Source: an uncultured Kangiella sp.
GTDB lineage: Bacteria > Pseudomonadota > Gammaproteobacteria > Enterobacterales > DSM-103792
Reading direction: 5' to 3'
DNA length: 24,138 nt
Assembly (NCBI GenBank): GCA_946481205.1
Contig: CAMLNB010000022.1
Coordinates: forward strand, 1-24,138
In this document: piece by piece, positions 1 to 6,814 of the stretch
Numbering within the stretch: position 1 is the first letter of the stretch
Layout: every line of letters begins with the position of its first letter
Notes under the pieces: model-generated
Database searches by the model: none
What the model was told of the DNA's origin: nothing
Seen by the model: only the letters and a program-made list of their open reading frames with translations
Made by a program: the position numbers and the translations under genes

Positions 1-1303
1 GACTGAGCCGACGCAGCGACAGCGCGTTCATATCCGGTTGGTAGAACTGGTAGGTGTTGCGGCCGAGTTCCTTTGCCTTGTACATCGCGGTGTCGGCGTT
101 GCGCATCAGCGTGTGGACATCGCGGCCATCGACTGGATACACCGCCACACCCATCGAGACCGTGGTGCTGACGACGTAACCACCGATATGGAATGCTTCC
201 GAGAACGCGGAAATGATCTTGTTCAGCACTGTGATCACGTTCAGATCATCGTGCAGTTCTTCCAGGACCAGAACAAACTCGTCACCACCGAGCCGCGACA
301 GCGTATCGCCGCGACGCAGGCAATCGTGCAGGCGACTAGCGGCTGCTTTCAGCAGATCGTCACCGACCGCGTGACCGAGCGAGTCGTTGACTTCCTTGAA
401 GTGATCCAGATCGAGGAAGATCACGGCAACCCGATCATGTTCACGCGCTGCACGCATCAGCGCATTGGCGATCCGGTCCATGCACAGCGAACGGTTCGGC
501 AAATCGGTCAGGCCATCGTAATTGGCCAGATGGTGCAATTCCTGCACCGCCTGTTCGAGCGTTTCCTTGCTGTCGCGCAGCGCCGACTCGGCCCGATCAC
601 GCGCCTGCTCGCGCTCGCCGATCACATCGAGCATGTGGTTGAAGCCGCGGGCCAAGCGGGCGATTTCATCTTCACCATCGACCGGTGCGCGCAAACTAAA
701 ATCATTGCGCGCGGATACTTGGCTGGTCAGTTTCGCAAGATTAAGAATCGGCGCCGACACATAGCGCTGCAGACGCAGTGCCAGCAGGAACGACACCAGC
801 ACCAGCCCACCACCGATCAGGAACAGAATCAACAACGACTGCCGGATATCGGCATTGAGTTCGCGCAGCGATACCTGCAGCACCAGATAGCCGAGTGGAT
901 GCGCGGCATCCGCGCCGATGTTCTGGCGCAGCGCCAGTCGATCGGCCGTGAGAGTCAGTGGCAGCATCACCGTCGGCGGCAAATCAGCTGGCAATTGATC
1001 AGCGCCATCACGCTGAACCGATGCAAACAACTCGCCGTCGGCGTTGTAGACCGAAGCTTTCAGCAGAGTTGGCAACTGGCCTTTGTGCAGCACATCCAAC
1101 ACCGCGCTGCGATCATTGAAAGTCAGCGCCACTTCGCTGTACAGCGCCATCAGCCGGGCCTGCGCCGACACGTTTTCAATCAGCGCATCACGGGCGGCGC
1201 GCTGCTGATAAATGCCCAGCGCGATCAAGCCCATGCCGATCGCCAGCGACGATACCAGCACGATGATGCCAACCAGTTTGGCGCGAACACTCAAGGAGCG
1301 CAT
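1..1303 (-). CDS. CHASE8-HAMP-GGDEF diguanylate cyclase (YfiN/TpbB-like), 3' end cut by window edge
   Basis: Inner-membrane enzyme predicted to make c-di-GMP from two GTP. I translated 434 codons from the ATG at 1303. The order is a transmembrane helix (about residues 9-31), a periplasmic CHASE8-type sensor (about 38-148; note LTFNDRSAVLDVL near 60), a second helix (about 155-177), HAMP (about 178-230), then GGDEF. The active motif GGDEF is at residues 339-343 (bases 275-289). An intact inhibitory I-site, RRGD at 330-333, sits five residues before it, so product inhibition is likely. The last visible residues (YQPDMNALSLRRLS) resemble the linker leading into an EAL domain, so a GGDEF-EAL protein is possible but unseen. 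Its ATG overlaps the stop of the upstream YfiR-like gene by one base (TGATG), so the two are probably translationally coupled. In the YfiR/YfiN pairs of Pseudomonas and E. coli the periplasmic YfiR represses the cyclase. Confidence 0.9.
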   Translation of the reverse strand, partial: MRSLSVRAKLVGIIVLVSSLAIGMGLIALGIYQQRAARDALIENVSAQARLMALYSEVALTFNDRSAVLDVLHKGQLPTLLKASVYNADGELFASVQRDGADQLPADLPPTVMLPLTLTADRLALRQNIGADAAHPLGYLVLQVSLRELNADIRQSLLILFLIGGGLVLVSFLLALRLQRYVSAPILNLAKLTSQVSARNDFSLRAPVDGEDEIARLARGFNHMLDVIGEREQARDRAESALRDSKETLEQAVQELHHLANYDGLTDLPNRSLCMDRIANALMRAAREHDRVAVIFLDLDHFKEVNDSLGHAVGDDLLKAAASRLHDCLRRGDTLSRLGGDEFVLVLEELHDDLNVITVLNKIISAFSEAFHIGGYVVSTTVSMGVAVYPVDGRDVHTLMRNADTAMYKAKELGRNTYQFYQPDMNALSLRRLS

Positions 1304-1899
1304 CAGCTGCCCTCCTTTTGCCGGATCACGCGAGCGATGTTCAGCAGATGCGACGACACCGACAAGCCGGCCTGCTGGACCGCATCGAGATTGATTTCAA
1401 AGCGCAGATAGCCTTTTTCTTCGTACAGATTGATGTGGCTCCCAGCGGCGGCATAACCGTCGCTGGCGCTGACCACCAGTGTGGCGCTGCTGCGGGCTTT
1501 TTGCAGAATGGCATCGCGGGTGGCTGTCGGCACTTCCGCAAGGAACAGCAGATCACAATTGGGCAGGGGGTTGGTGCTGGCGTCGAGCTTGTGCACGCGC
1601 ACCGTTTTGCCTTTGATGCGCTGACTGCTGTACAGCGTTGCCAGCACGTCGGCGAATGCCGGATCGTCGATCACGCAGAGTTCGAATGGCAGCTGGATTT
1701 GACTGACACGATGGCCGGTCGGCCATTCGACAAAACGGGTGAACCGCTCCAGCCAAACGCCACGCAAACTGCGCGCGTCAATCGGCAGTTCCGAACCTTG
1801 GCTGGAAGGGCTGGCCAGCAAACTGAACAAGCAGCACAACGCTACCCGTGCAGCGGCCAAGCCGAGCTGTCGGCACCACGAACTCAAATGGATCTCCAC
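1303..1899 (-). CDS. YfiR family protein (DUF4154), periplasmic
   Basis: A 198-residue exported protein with an N-terminal hydrophobic stretch (about 13-30, ending near SSQG) and a YfiR/DUF4154 body: RFVEWP at 55-60, LCVIDDP around C74, and PNCDLLFLA around C115. In Pseudomonas YfiR a conserved cysteine pair forms a disulfide; C74 and C115 fit that pair, while the second C-terminal cysteine pair is absent here. Known YfiR proteins bind and silence the periplasmic part of the diguanylate cyclase YfiN, which fits the next gene. The start is GTG at 1899 with a GAGGG only 2 nt upstream; no better in-frame ATG is seen, so the exact start is uncertain. It follows the sensor kinase by 63 bp on the same strand. 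No YfiB lipoprotein is present between it and its neighbours. Confidence 0.82.
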   Translation of the reverse strand: MEIHLSSWCRQLGLAAARVALCCLFSLLASPSSQGSELPIDARSLRGVWLERFTRFVEWPTGHRVSQIQLPFELCVIDDPAFADVLATLYSSQRIKGKTVRVHKLDASTNPLPNCDLLFLAEVPTATRDAILQKARSSATLVVSASDGYAAAGSHINLYEEKGYLRFEINLDAVQQAGLSVSSHLLNIARVIRQKEGS

Positions 1900-1943
1900 A
1901 GCCCTCGATACGATGGCACCAGTTTAGGAGCCACCTGCCGGTT

Positions 1944-1959
1944 CGCCAAGTCGTTGGCG
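1944..1959 (-). other. Small hairpin between kinase and YfiR-like gene
   Basis: CGCCAA and TTGGCG form a 6-bp stem with a 4-base loop, 3 nt after the kinase stop codon. There is no T-run after it on the minus strand, so a terminator is unlikely. It may protect or process the mRNA. Weak evidence. Confidence 0.3.
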
Positions 1960-1962
1960 CGT

Positions 1963-3288
1963 TCAGGCGCCGGCGCGCAGCGGCCAGAACATCCGGAAAC
2001 GGGCGCCACCGAGCGGCGCGTCTTCGACATCGATGACGCCGCCGTGGCGTTCGCAAATGCCGCGGACGATGGCCAGACCCAGGCCAGCACCACCGGAATC
2101 GCGTGAACGGCTGGGATCGAGCCGGGCGAACGGTTCGAAAATGCGTTCGCGCTGATCAACCGGAACGCCCGGACCATCATCGTCAACAGTGAGGCAAAGC
2201 TGATCGCCCTGCCGGCTGACGCCGACCTCAACCACGCTGTGGGCAAAACACGCCGCGTTGCGAACCAGATTGGTCAGCGCACGATGGAACAGTCGGCTGT
2301 CGACCACGACTTTCGCCGGCGCATCGGTGGCCGGCACCGAGCGGAACGCCACGGTCGGGTACAGCGTTTTGGTTTTGGTCAGGACATCGTCGATAGCCGG
2401 CGCCAGCTCCATTTCGGCCAGTTCCAAGCGCTGGGCACCGTGCTGCAGGCGCGCGTAGGTCAGCAGCTCGCGAACCAGACCATCGAGTTCAGCGATGGCA
2501 GTTTCCATGTCGCGCGACAGCTGTTTGCGCTGACCCGGACTTTCCGAGTGCTCGAGCATTTCCAAGGCAAAACTCACCCGTGCCAGCGGCGCCCGGCACT
2601 CGTGCGCCACCGCGTGCAACAACTCGCGCTGCTCGCTGATCATCTGCTGGCGTTGACGAATGAGCTGCTCGGCGCGGCTCGCCATGGCATTGACCGAACG
2701 CACAGCGGGGCCGTAGCTGTCGGCGGCATCGTCCGGAATATGGCGGGCAGTACCGTCAGCAAGGAAGGCGTTGGTAGCGCGTTCGATGGCGACGCTGCGG
2801 CGGTGTTGCTGATAGAGCAGCGACAGCAGAATGAAGGTGTTGAAGCCGAGCCAGAGCGTGATACCAACGACGTTGTCCATCGCCGTCAGCGCCATCAGCC
2901 CGGGCAAGGGGCCGATTTCGAGCACAGTGTTGTTGTCTTTCAACACCATGTAAGCAAAGGCGCCGCCGGGGAAGTTGTAGTCGTAACCAACCCGGTTATC
3001 GAACATGCCGAGGTTCTGCCAGGCAGTCGGCGGCAGCAGCTGGACATTGCTGAGCCGCGACGGGACTTGCCAGCGCTGATGCACGGTACGGGCAGCTTCT
3101 TCCCACTGGGCTTCCGGCAGGATGTCAAAGCGCGGCAGTTCGGCGGTGATGATCGCGTGCGCTTCTTCCCGGACCCGGCGCAGCTGGTAATTCTCGATCA
3201 AGTAGATGTTGAGCCAGCCAAAGGCGAAATAGGCCAAGGCGTTGGCAACGGCCAGCAAACCCAGCCAGCGCAGAAACGTTCGGGTCAT
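1963..3288 (-). CDS. Sensor histidine kinase, RstB-like
   Basis: A 441-residue membrane kinase expected to phosphorylate the regulator encoded just upstream. It has TM1 (about 8-28), a periplasmic domain of about 110 residues, TM2 (about 142-160), a HAMP-like linker, and an H-box AVAHECRAPLARV with the phospho-His at 229. The ATP domain shows N344 (NLVRNA), the G1 box DDDGPG at 369-374 and GGAGLGLAIV at 399-408. The H-box and the following helix (ELLTYARL) resemble E. coli RstB. I chose ATG at 3288 because GGAAG lies 7 nt before it; a TTG two codons upstream has no proper spacing. The gene follows the regulator after 147 bp that hold an 8-bp hairpin. The signal is unknown; the periplasmic domain has no family I recognise. 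Confidence 0.88.
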   Translation of the reverse strand: MTRTFLRWLGLLAVANALAYFAFGWLNIYLIENYQLRRVREEAHAIITAELPRFDILPEAQWEEAARTVHQRWQVPSRLSNVQLLPPTAWQNLGMFDNRVGYDYNFPGGAFAYMVLKDNNTVLEIGPLPGLMALTAMDNVVGITLWLGFNTFILLSLLYQQHRRSVAIERATNAFLADGTARHIPDDAADSYGPAVRSVNAMASRAEQLIRQRQQMISEQRELLHAVAHECRAPLARVSFALEMLEHSESPGQRKQLSRDMETAIAELDGLVRELLTYARLQHGAQRLELAEMELAPAIDDVLTKTKTLYPTVAFRSVPATDAPAKVVVDSRLFHRALTNLVRNAACFAHSVVEVGVSRQGDQLCLTVDDDGPGVPVDQRERIFEPFARLDPSRSRDSGGAGLGLAIVRGICERHGGVIDVEDAPLGGARFRMFWPLRAGA

Positions 3289-3405
3289 GTACAAGCTTCC
3301 AAAGCAATCGGGGTTCGCCGTGTGCGCTCACGGTCCGAAACGAAGCTGCCTGAACGGACAGCATCCATGCCGGGAAGAAGGCCTGTGCCCGCTGGGCCGG
3401 AAACA

Positions 3406-3430
3406 ACGGCCAGCGATGTGGACTGGCCGT
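3406..3430 (-). other. Perfect 8-bp inverted repeat between regulator and kinase
   Basis: ACGGCCAG and CTGGCCGT flank a 9-base loop, 5 bases after the regulator stop codon. On the minus strand it is followed by GTTGTTTCC, only a partial T-tract. It could be a leaky terminator or a processing hairpin that lowers kinase expression relative to the regulator. Confidence 0.4.
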
Positions 3431-3435
3431 GGGGA

Positions 3436-4152
3436 TCAGCGTGCGGCGAACAGATAACCACTACCGCGCACAGTTTTGATGATCTGGGGCGAGCGCGGGT
3501 CGTCGCCTATCTTCTTGCGGATACGGGAAATGCGCAAGTCGATGGTGCGATCAACACCGTCGTACTCGACCCGGAAAATGCGTTGGTGGATCTCTTCCCG
3601 ACTCAGCACCTCGCCAGCGTGCTGGCCCAGCAGCCAGAGCAGATCGAATTCGGCGGTGGTCAGATCGAGCACCGAGCCTTGTCGGCTGGCTTGGCGCTGG
3701 CCCTGATCGAGCACGATGTCGCCGACGGTCAGCCGACGATTACTGGCCGGTTTGCCGTTGGCACCGGCCTCGGCCTCGCCTTCGTCGAAGCGGCGCAGCA
3801 GAGCACGGATATGGGCCAGCAGCAGGCGCGGCTTGATCGGCTTGCCGAGGTAATCGTCAGCGCCGAGCTCAAGCCCGGCCACTTCGTCGATGTCGTCATT
3901 GAGCGCGGTCAGCATGATGATCGGACCGCTGTATTTCGGCCGCACGGCGCGGCAAACGGCCAGACCGTCTGCGCCGGGCAGCATGATGTCGAGCACGACC
4001 AGCCGCGGCTGCTCGGTCAGGATGCGGTCAATGGCGGTGTCACCGCGGTGTTCTACCTGGACCAGGTAGCCGTTTTCACGCAGAAAGGCCGCAACCAGCT
4101 CAGTCAGCTTGATGTCGTCGTCGACCAACAACAGATGGGGGTTTTCCGGCAT
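3436..4152 (-). CDS. OmpR/PhoB-family response regulator, RstA-like
   Basis: A 238-residue DNA-binding regulator. The receiver domain (about 5-120) has the acidic pocket DDD at 11-13, phospho-acceptor D55 (VVLDIMLPG), T82 and K104. The winged helix (about 139-236) ends with the recognition region RTIDLRISRIRKK and the wing TVRGSGYLF. Length and the phrases VEHRGD, ADGLAVCRA and YDGVDRTID resemble E. coli RstA (YDGLDRSVD). The start is unsure: ATG at 4152 matches the usual RstA N-terminus, but the ribosome site is poor. GTG at 4167 or TTG at 4182 in the same frame are possible. It is first in a likely rstA-rstB-yfiR-GGDEF transcript and has a predicted promoter at 4190-4218. Confidence 0.9.
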   Translation of the reverse strand: MPENPHLLLVDDDIKLTELVAAFLRENGYLVQVEHRGDTAIDRILTEQPRLVVLDIMLPGADGLAVCRAVRPKYSGPIIMLTALNDDIDEVAGLELGADDYLGKPIKPRLLLAHIRALLRRFDEGEAEAGANGKPASNRRLTVGDIVLDQGQRQASRQGSVLDLTTAEFDLLWLLGQHAGEVLSREEIHQRIFRVEYDGVDRTIDLRISRIRKKIGDDPRSPQIIKTVRGSGYLFAAR

Positions 4153-4189
4153 GTCGTTCAGGAGCACGGGAGTAGCCTGCAATAAAGAG

Positions 4190-4218
4190 ATTATGACGCA
4201 AAGGGCTCGTCCGTTGAA
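4190..4218 (-). promoter_or_regulatory. Predicted sigma-70 promoter of the rstA-like operon
   Basis: On the minus strand a -10 CATAAT (4190-4195) lies 17 bp from a -35 TTCAAC (4213-4218). The -10 matches the consensus at 5 of 6 positions; the -35 is weak, as expected of an activated promoter. Placement 40-60 bp before the regulator start is suitable. Confidence 0.45.
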
Positions 4219-4250
4219 CCCAAGGCCGGCTGCTGGCAGCCGGCCTTGGT
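4219..4250. other. Perfect 14-bp stem inverted repeat touching the -35
   Basis: Arms 4219-4232 and 4237-4250 pair without mismatch around a 4-base loop (CTGG). The core is AAGGCCGGCTG. No T-run follows on either strand, so it is not a standard terminator. It ends exactly where the predicted -35 of the regulator begins, so it could be an operator, a backup terminator or a transcription barrier. Confidence 0.6.
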
Positions 4251-4300
4251 CAGTCTGCCGACCGGATGCGAGTCGCTCCAGTCACAAATCGTTGTGCTTT

Positions 4301-4314
4301 GGTATCAATTTGTA
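4301..4314 (-). promoter_or_regulatory. RstA-box-like sequence
   Basis: The minus strand reads TACAAATTGATACC. From memory the E. coli RstA box is TACATNTNGTTACA; 9 of the 12 defined positions match. It lies about 85-100 bp upstream of the predicted -35. Autoregulation is an inference only. Confidence 0.3.
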
Positions 4315-4321
4315 GCTGGCC

Positions 4322-4360
4322 AACAAAAACGGCGGTGGTCTGACCGAGCCACCGCCGCCT
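4322..4360 (-). terminator. Intrinsic terminator of the S9 peptidase pair
   Basis: Reading leftward, a 9-bp perfect stem (CGGCGGTGG with CCACCGCCG, arms 4349-4357 and 4330-4338) with a 10-base loop is followed by TTTTTGTTG. It begins about 30 bp after the stop of the downstream S9 gene. Confidence 0.85.
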
Positions 4361-4390
4361 TGTTCCGGGCACTATTTACCGCCGCTTTCC

Positions 4391-6814
4391 CTACAGGCTG
4401 CGGCCTTTGACTTCACGCTCCATCAGCTTGTAGATGCGCCGGTATTCGTCCAGCCAGCTTTCCGGCTCGCGGAAGCCGTGCGGCTCAATGGGATAAACCG
4501 CCAGATCGAAGTTCGGGTTCTTCAGCTCGATCAGCCGCTGGACCAGCCGCACGCTGTCCTGGAAGAACACGTTGTCATCGAGCATGCCGGTGCAAATCAG
4601 CAGCGGCCGCTTCAGCGCCGCCGCGAACTCGATCGGCGAGCTGCGCGCGTAAGCATCCGGATCGACGGCCGGCGTGTTCAGGATGTTCGAGGTGTAGCCG
4701 TGGTTGTAATGCGCCCAGTCGGTAACCGGCCGCAGTGCGGCACCGGCAGCGAACACCTCCGGCGTTTTGAACAGCGCCATGAATGCCATGAAGCCACCAT
4801 ACGAACCGCCGTAAATGCCGACGCGCTGGCGATCGACGTTGGCGTTATCGACCAGCCAGTCAATGCCGTCGAGATAATCTTCCAACTCCGGCGTACCCAT
4901 GCGTTGGTAAATCGCCGTGCGCCAATCGCGGCCATAGCCCTCAGATGCGCGATAGTCCATGTCGATGACGACATAGCCTTGCTTCAGCAGCAGGTTATGG
5001 AACATGTATTCGCGGAAATAACTCGACCAACCGTAATGGGCGTTCTGCAGATAACCGGCGCCATGCACGAACATCACAGCCGGCTTTTTGGCACCCGCTT
5101 GGGTGCTGTCGTTACGGTCATTTTGTTCACGATAGACGCGCGAGTAAATCGGCGCCGCACCGTGTTTGGACGGCACCGCGACAATTTCTGGCTTGACCCA
5201 GTCAATTGCCGCAAATTCCTTGGTCACGGTGTGGGTCAGCTGACGCGGCTTGGCGCCCGGGCTCGCGGCCTGGACAAACAATTCCGGCGGCTGCGTCGTT
5301 TTGGAATGAACCAGCAACAGCTTGTCATCGGTTGAGGCCAGCTCGAATTCAATAGCGCCACCCAGATCGGTGACGGCCTCTTTGCGCTTGCCATCGCGGC
5401 TGACCCGATAAACCTCGTGAATGCCAGGATGCTTTTCATTGGCACGGAAATAGAACCAGCTGCCGTTAGCAGTCGGCTGCACCCGGTTCACTTCAAACTT
5501 GCCGGACGTCAGCGCGTTGGCTTTGCCATCGCGCAGCAAATACAAATGGCTGTAGCCACTTTCTTCCGACAGGTACCAGAACGCGCTTTCGTCCGGCAGC
5601 CAATCGAATTCGTTGAACTCGCTGTCATTGACCCAGGCGTTGTCGGTCAGGCGGTGCAAGGTGTTCAGTGTGGCATCATTCAGATTCAGTTCGACCAGCC
5701 AGCGATCTTTGTTGTCGTAGCTGAACAGATCGAGCGCGACGCGCTTGCCGCTGCGGCTCCAGCGCACGCCTTTTTTGCCATTTGACCAATCGTCATGCAC
5801 GTACACGGCGCGTGGCACATCGGCTTTCGGCGCTTCTTTGCCTTCACGCTTGGCGACTTCGGTTTTCAGTGCCAGCAAGGGATCATCGTTGATACCCGGC
5901 AGCTTGTCGTAGCTCAGCTTGGTCAGCTTGTTGCTGGCCAGCTCGATCAGGAACAGCGTTTCATCATCCGGCTGATCGGTGCCGACTTTGCTGCGGACAT
6001 CATCCACTTTGACGTAGCCATCGGCGCTGACGTAATGCGGCATCTTGTCGGCGCGGCCATCGCGTTTCGGCGCGACAGTACCGGCGATCAGATATCGACC
6101 ATCCGGCGACAGGCTGACCGTTTTCAGCTCGCGACTTTTGCCAAGATAGATCGGCGCCGGCACGCTGCCGTCCTGCGCTGCCAGTTCTTTCTGACGGGCA
6201 TCGCGCTCCGTCTTACGCTGTTCGCGCAGCTTGATGATGTCGAACAAGCGGGTTTGCTGCGCGGTCAGATAATCTGCGTCCGCTTTCTTGTTTGCCGGAT
6301 CGTCTTCGGTCTTCAGCGTTGCCAACAAGCGCAGCGCACCGGTTTGCAAATGTATGGCAAACACTTTGCCTTCGTTACGCCAAGCCAGCTCGCGCTCGCC
6401 GATGAACGTCAGCAACTCGCCGACCTCGCCGGTGGCCAGCAGTTGCCGGGCTTTGCCTCCTTGCTGGACAAACAGGTTGCCATTGCGCAGCCACGCCACC
6501 TGCTTGCGATCGGCGCTGAAAATGCGGTTCTCGGTTTCGGCAACCACGGTATCGGCGGCCGCCAGTTTGCTCGGTTCACCACCGACCGCACTGACCCGAT
6601 ACAGATCACGCAGTTCAGAACCAACGGCCTTGCGTTGGAAATAGATCTGCTTGCCGTCGGCGCTGAAATACGGTTGCTCCGGCGAGGTCGCAATCCAATC
6701 CGGATGCGCCATGATCTGCTCCATCGTGATATCCGGAGCGGCGAGCACGGTAGCGCTGGTCAGCGCTCCGAGCATCAGGCCGGCAAGCGGCCGCAAAAAC
6801 TGTGCATTCATCAT
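4391..6814 (-). CDS. S9 family peptidase (dipeptidyl-peptidase IV-like), exported
   Basis: Exported serine peptidase of about 807 residues. A signal peptide ends at about VLAAP. A beta-propeller domain of WD40-like repeats (SPDGRYL, SADGKQIYF) fills about residues 30-540, with a charged helical insertion near 190-235 (rich in K, R, E, Q). The C-terminal alpha/beta hydrolase carries the triad S671 (GGSYGGF), D746 (LDDNV) and H779 (EPHGF). Such enzymes cleave short peptides, often after proline or dipeptides; the substrate here is unknown. GTG at 6817, ATG at 6814 and ATG at 6811 are all in frame. I chose 6814 because GGGA lies 5 nt before it and it shares one base with the stop of the upstream S9 gene, implying translational coupling. 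The pair ends at the terminator at 4322-4360. Confidence 0.93.
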   Translation of the reverse strand: MMNAQFLRPLAGLMLGALTSATVLAAPDITMEQIMAHPDWIATSPEQPYFSADGKQIYFQRKAVGSELRDLYRVSAVGGEPSKLAAADTVVAETENRIFSADRKQVAWLRNGNLFVQQGGKARQLLATGEVGELLTFIGERELAWRNEGKVFAIHLQTGALRLLATLKTEDDPANKKADADYLTAQQTRLFDIIKLREQRKTERDARQKELAAQDGSVPAPIYLGKSRELKTVSLSPDGRYLIAGTVAPKRDGRADKMPHYVSADGYVKVDDVRSKVGTDQPDDETLFLIELASNKLTKLSYDKLPGINDDPLLALKTEVAKREGKEAPKADVPRAVYVHDDWSNGKKGVRWSRSGKRVALDLFSYDNKDRWLVELNLNDATLNTLHRLTDNAWVNDSEFNEFDWLPDESAFWYLSEESGYSHLYLLRDGKANALTSGKFEVNRVQPTANGSWFYFRANEKHPGIHEVYRVSRDGKRKEAVTDLGGAIEFELASTDDKLLLVHSKTTQPPELFVQAASPGAKPRQLTHTVTKEFAAIDWVKPEIVAVPSKHGAAPIYSRVYREQNDRNDSTQAGAKKPAVMFVHGAGYLQNAHYGWSSYFREYMFHNLLLKQGYVVIDMDYRASEGYGRDWRTAIYQRMGTPELEDYLDGIDWLVDNANVDRQRVGIYGGSYGGFMAFMALFKTPEVFAAGAALRPVTDWAHYNHGYTSNILNTPAVDPDAYARSSPIEFAAALKRPLLICTGMLDDNVFFQDSVRLVQRLIELKNPNFDLAVYPIEPHGFREPESWLDEYRRIYKLMEREVKGRSL

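Noticed and set aside
38..1411. Long open frame on the plus strand opposite the GGDEF and YfiR genes
   Set aside because: It has no recognisable domain, and the minus strand encodes a complete CHASE8-HAMP-GGDEF protein with an intact motif. It is a codon-bias shadow.
2239..4185. 648-codon plus-strand frame across the two-component genes
   Set aside because: It is opposite clear kinase and regulator genes and reads as H, Q, R and V-rich low-information protein.
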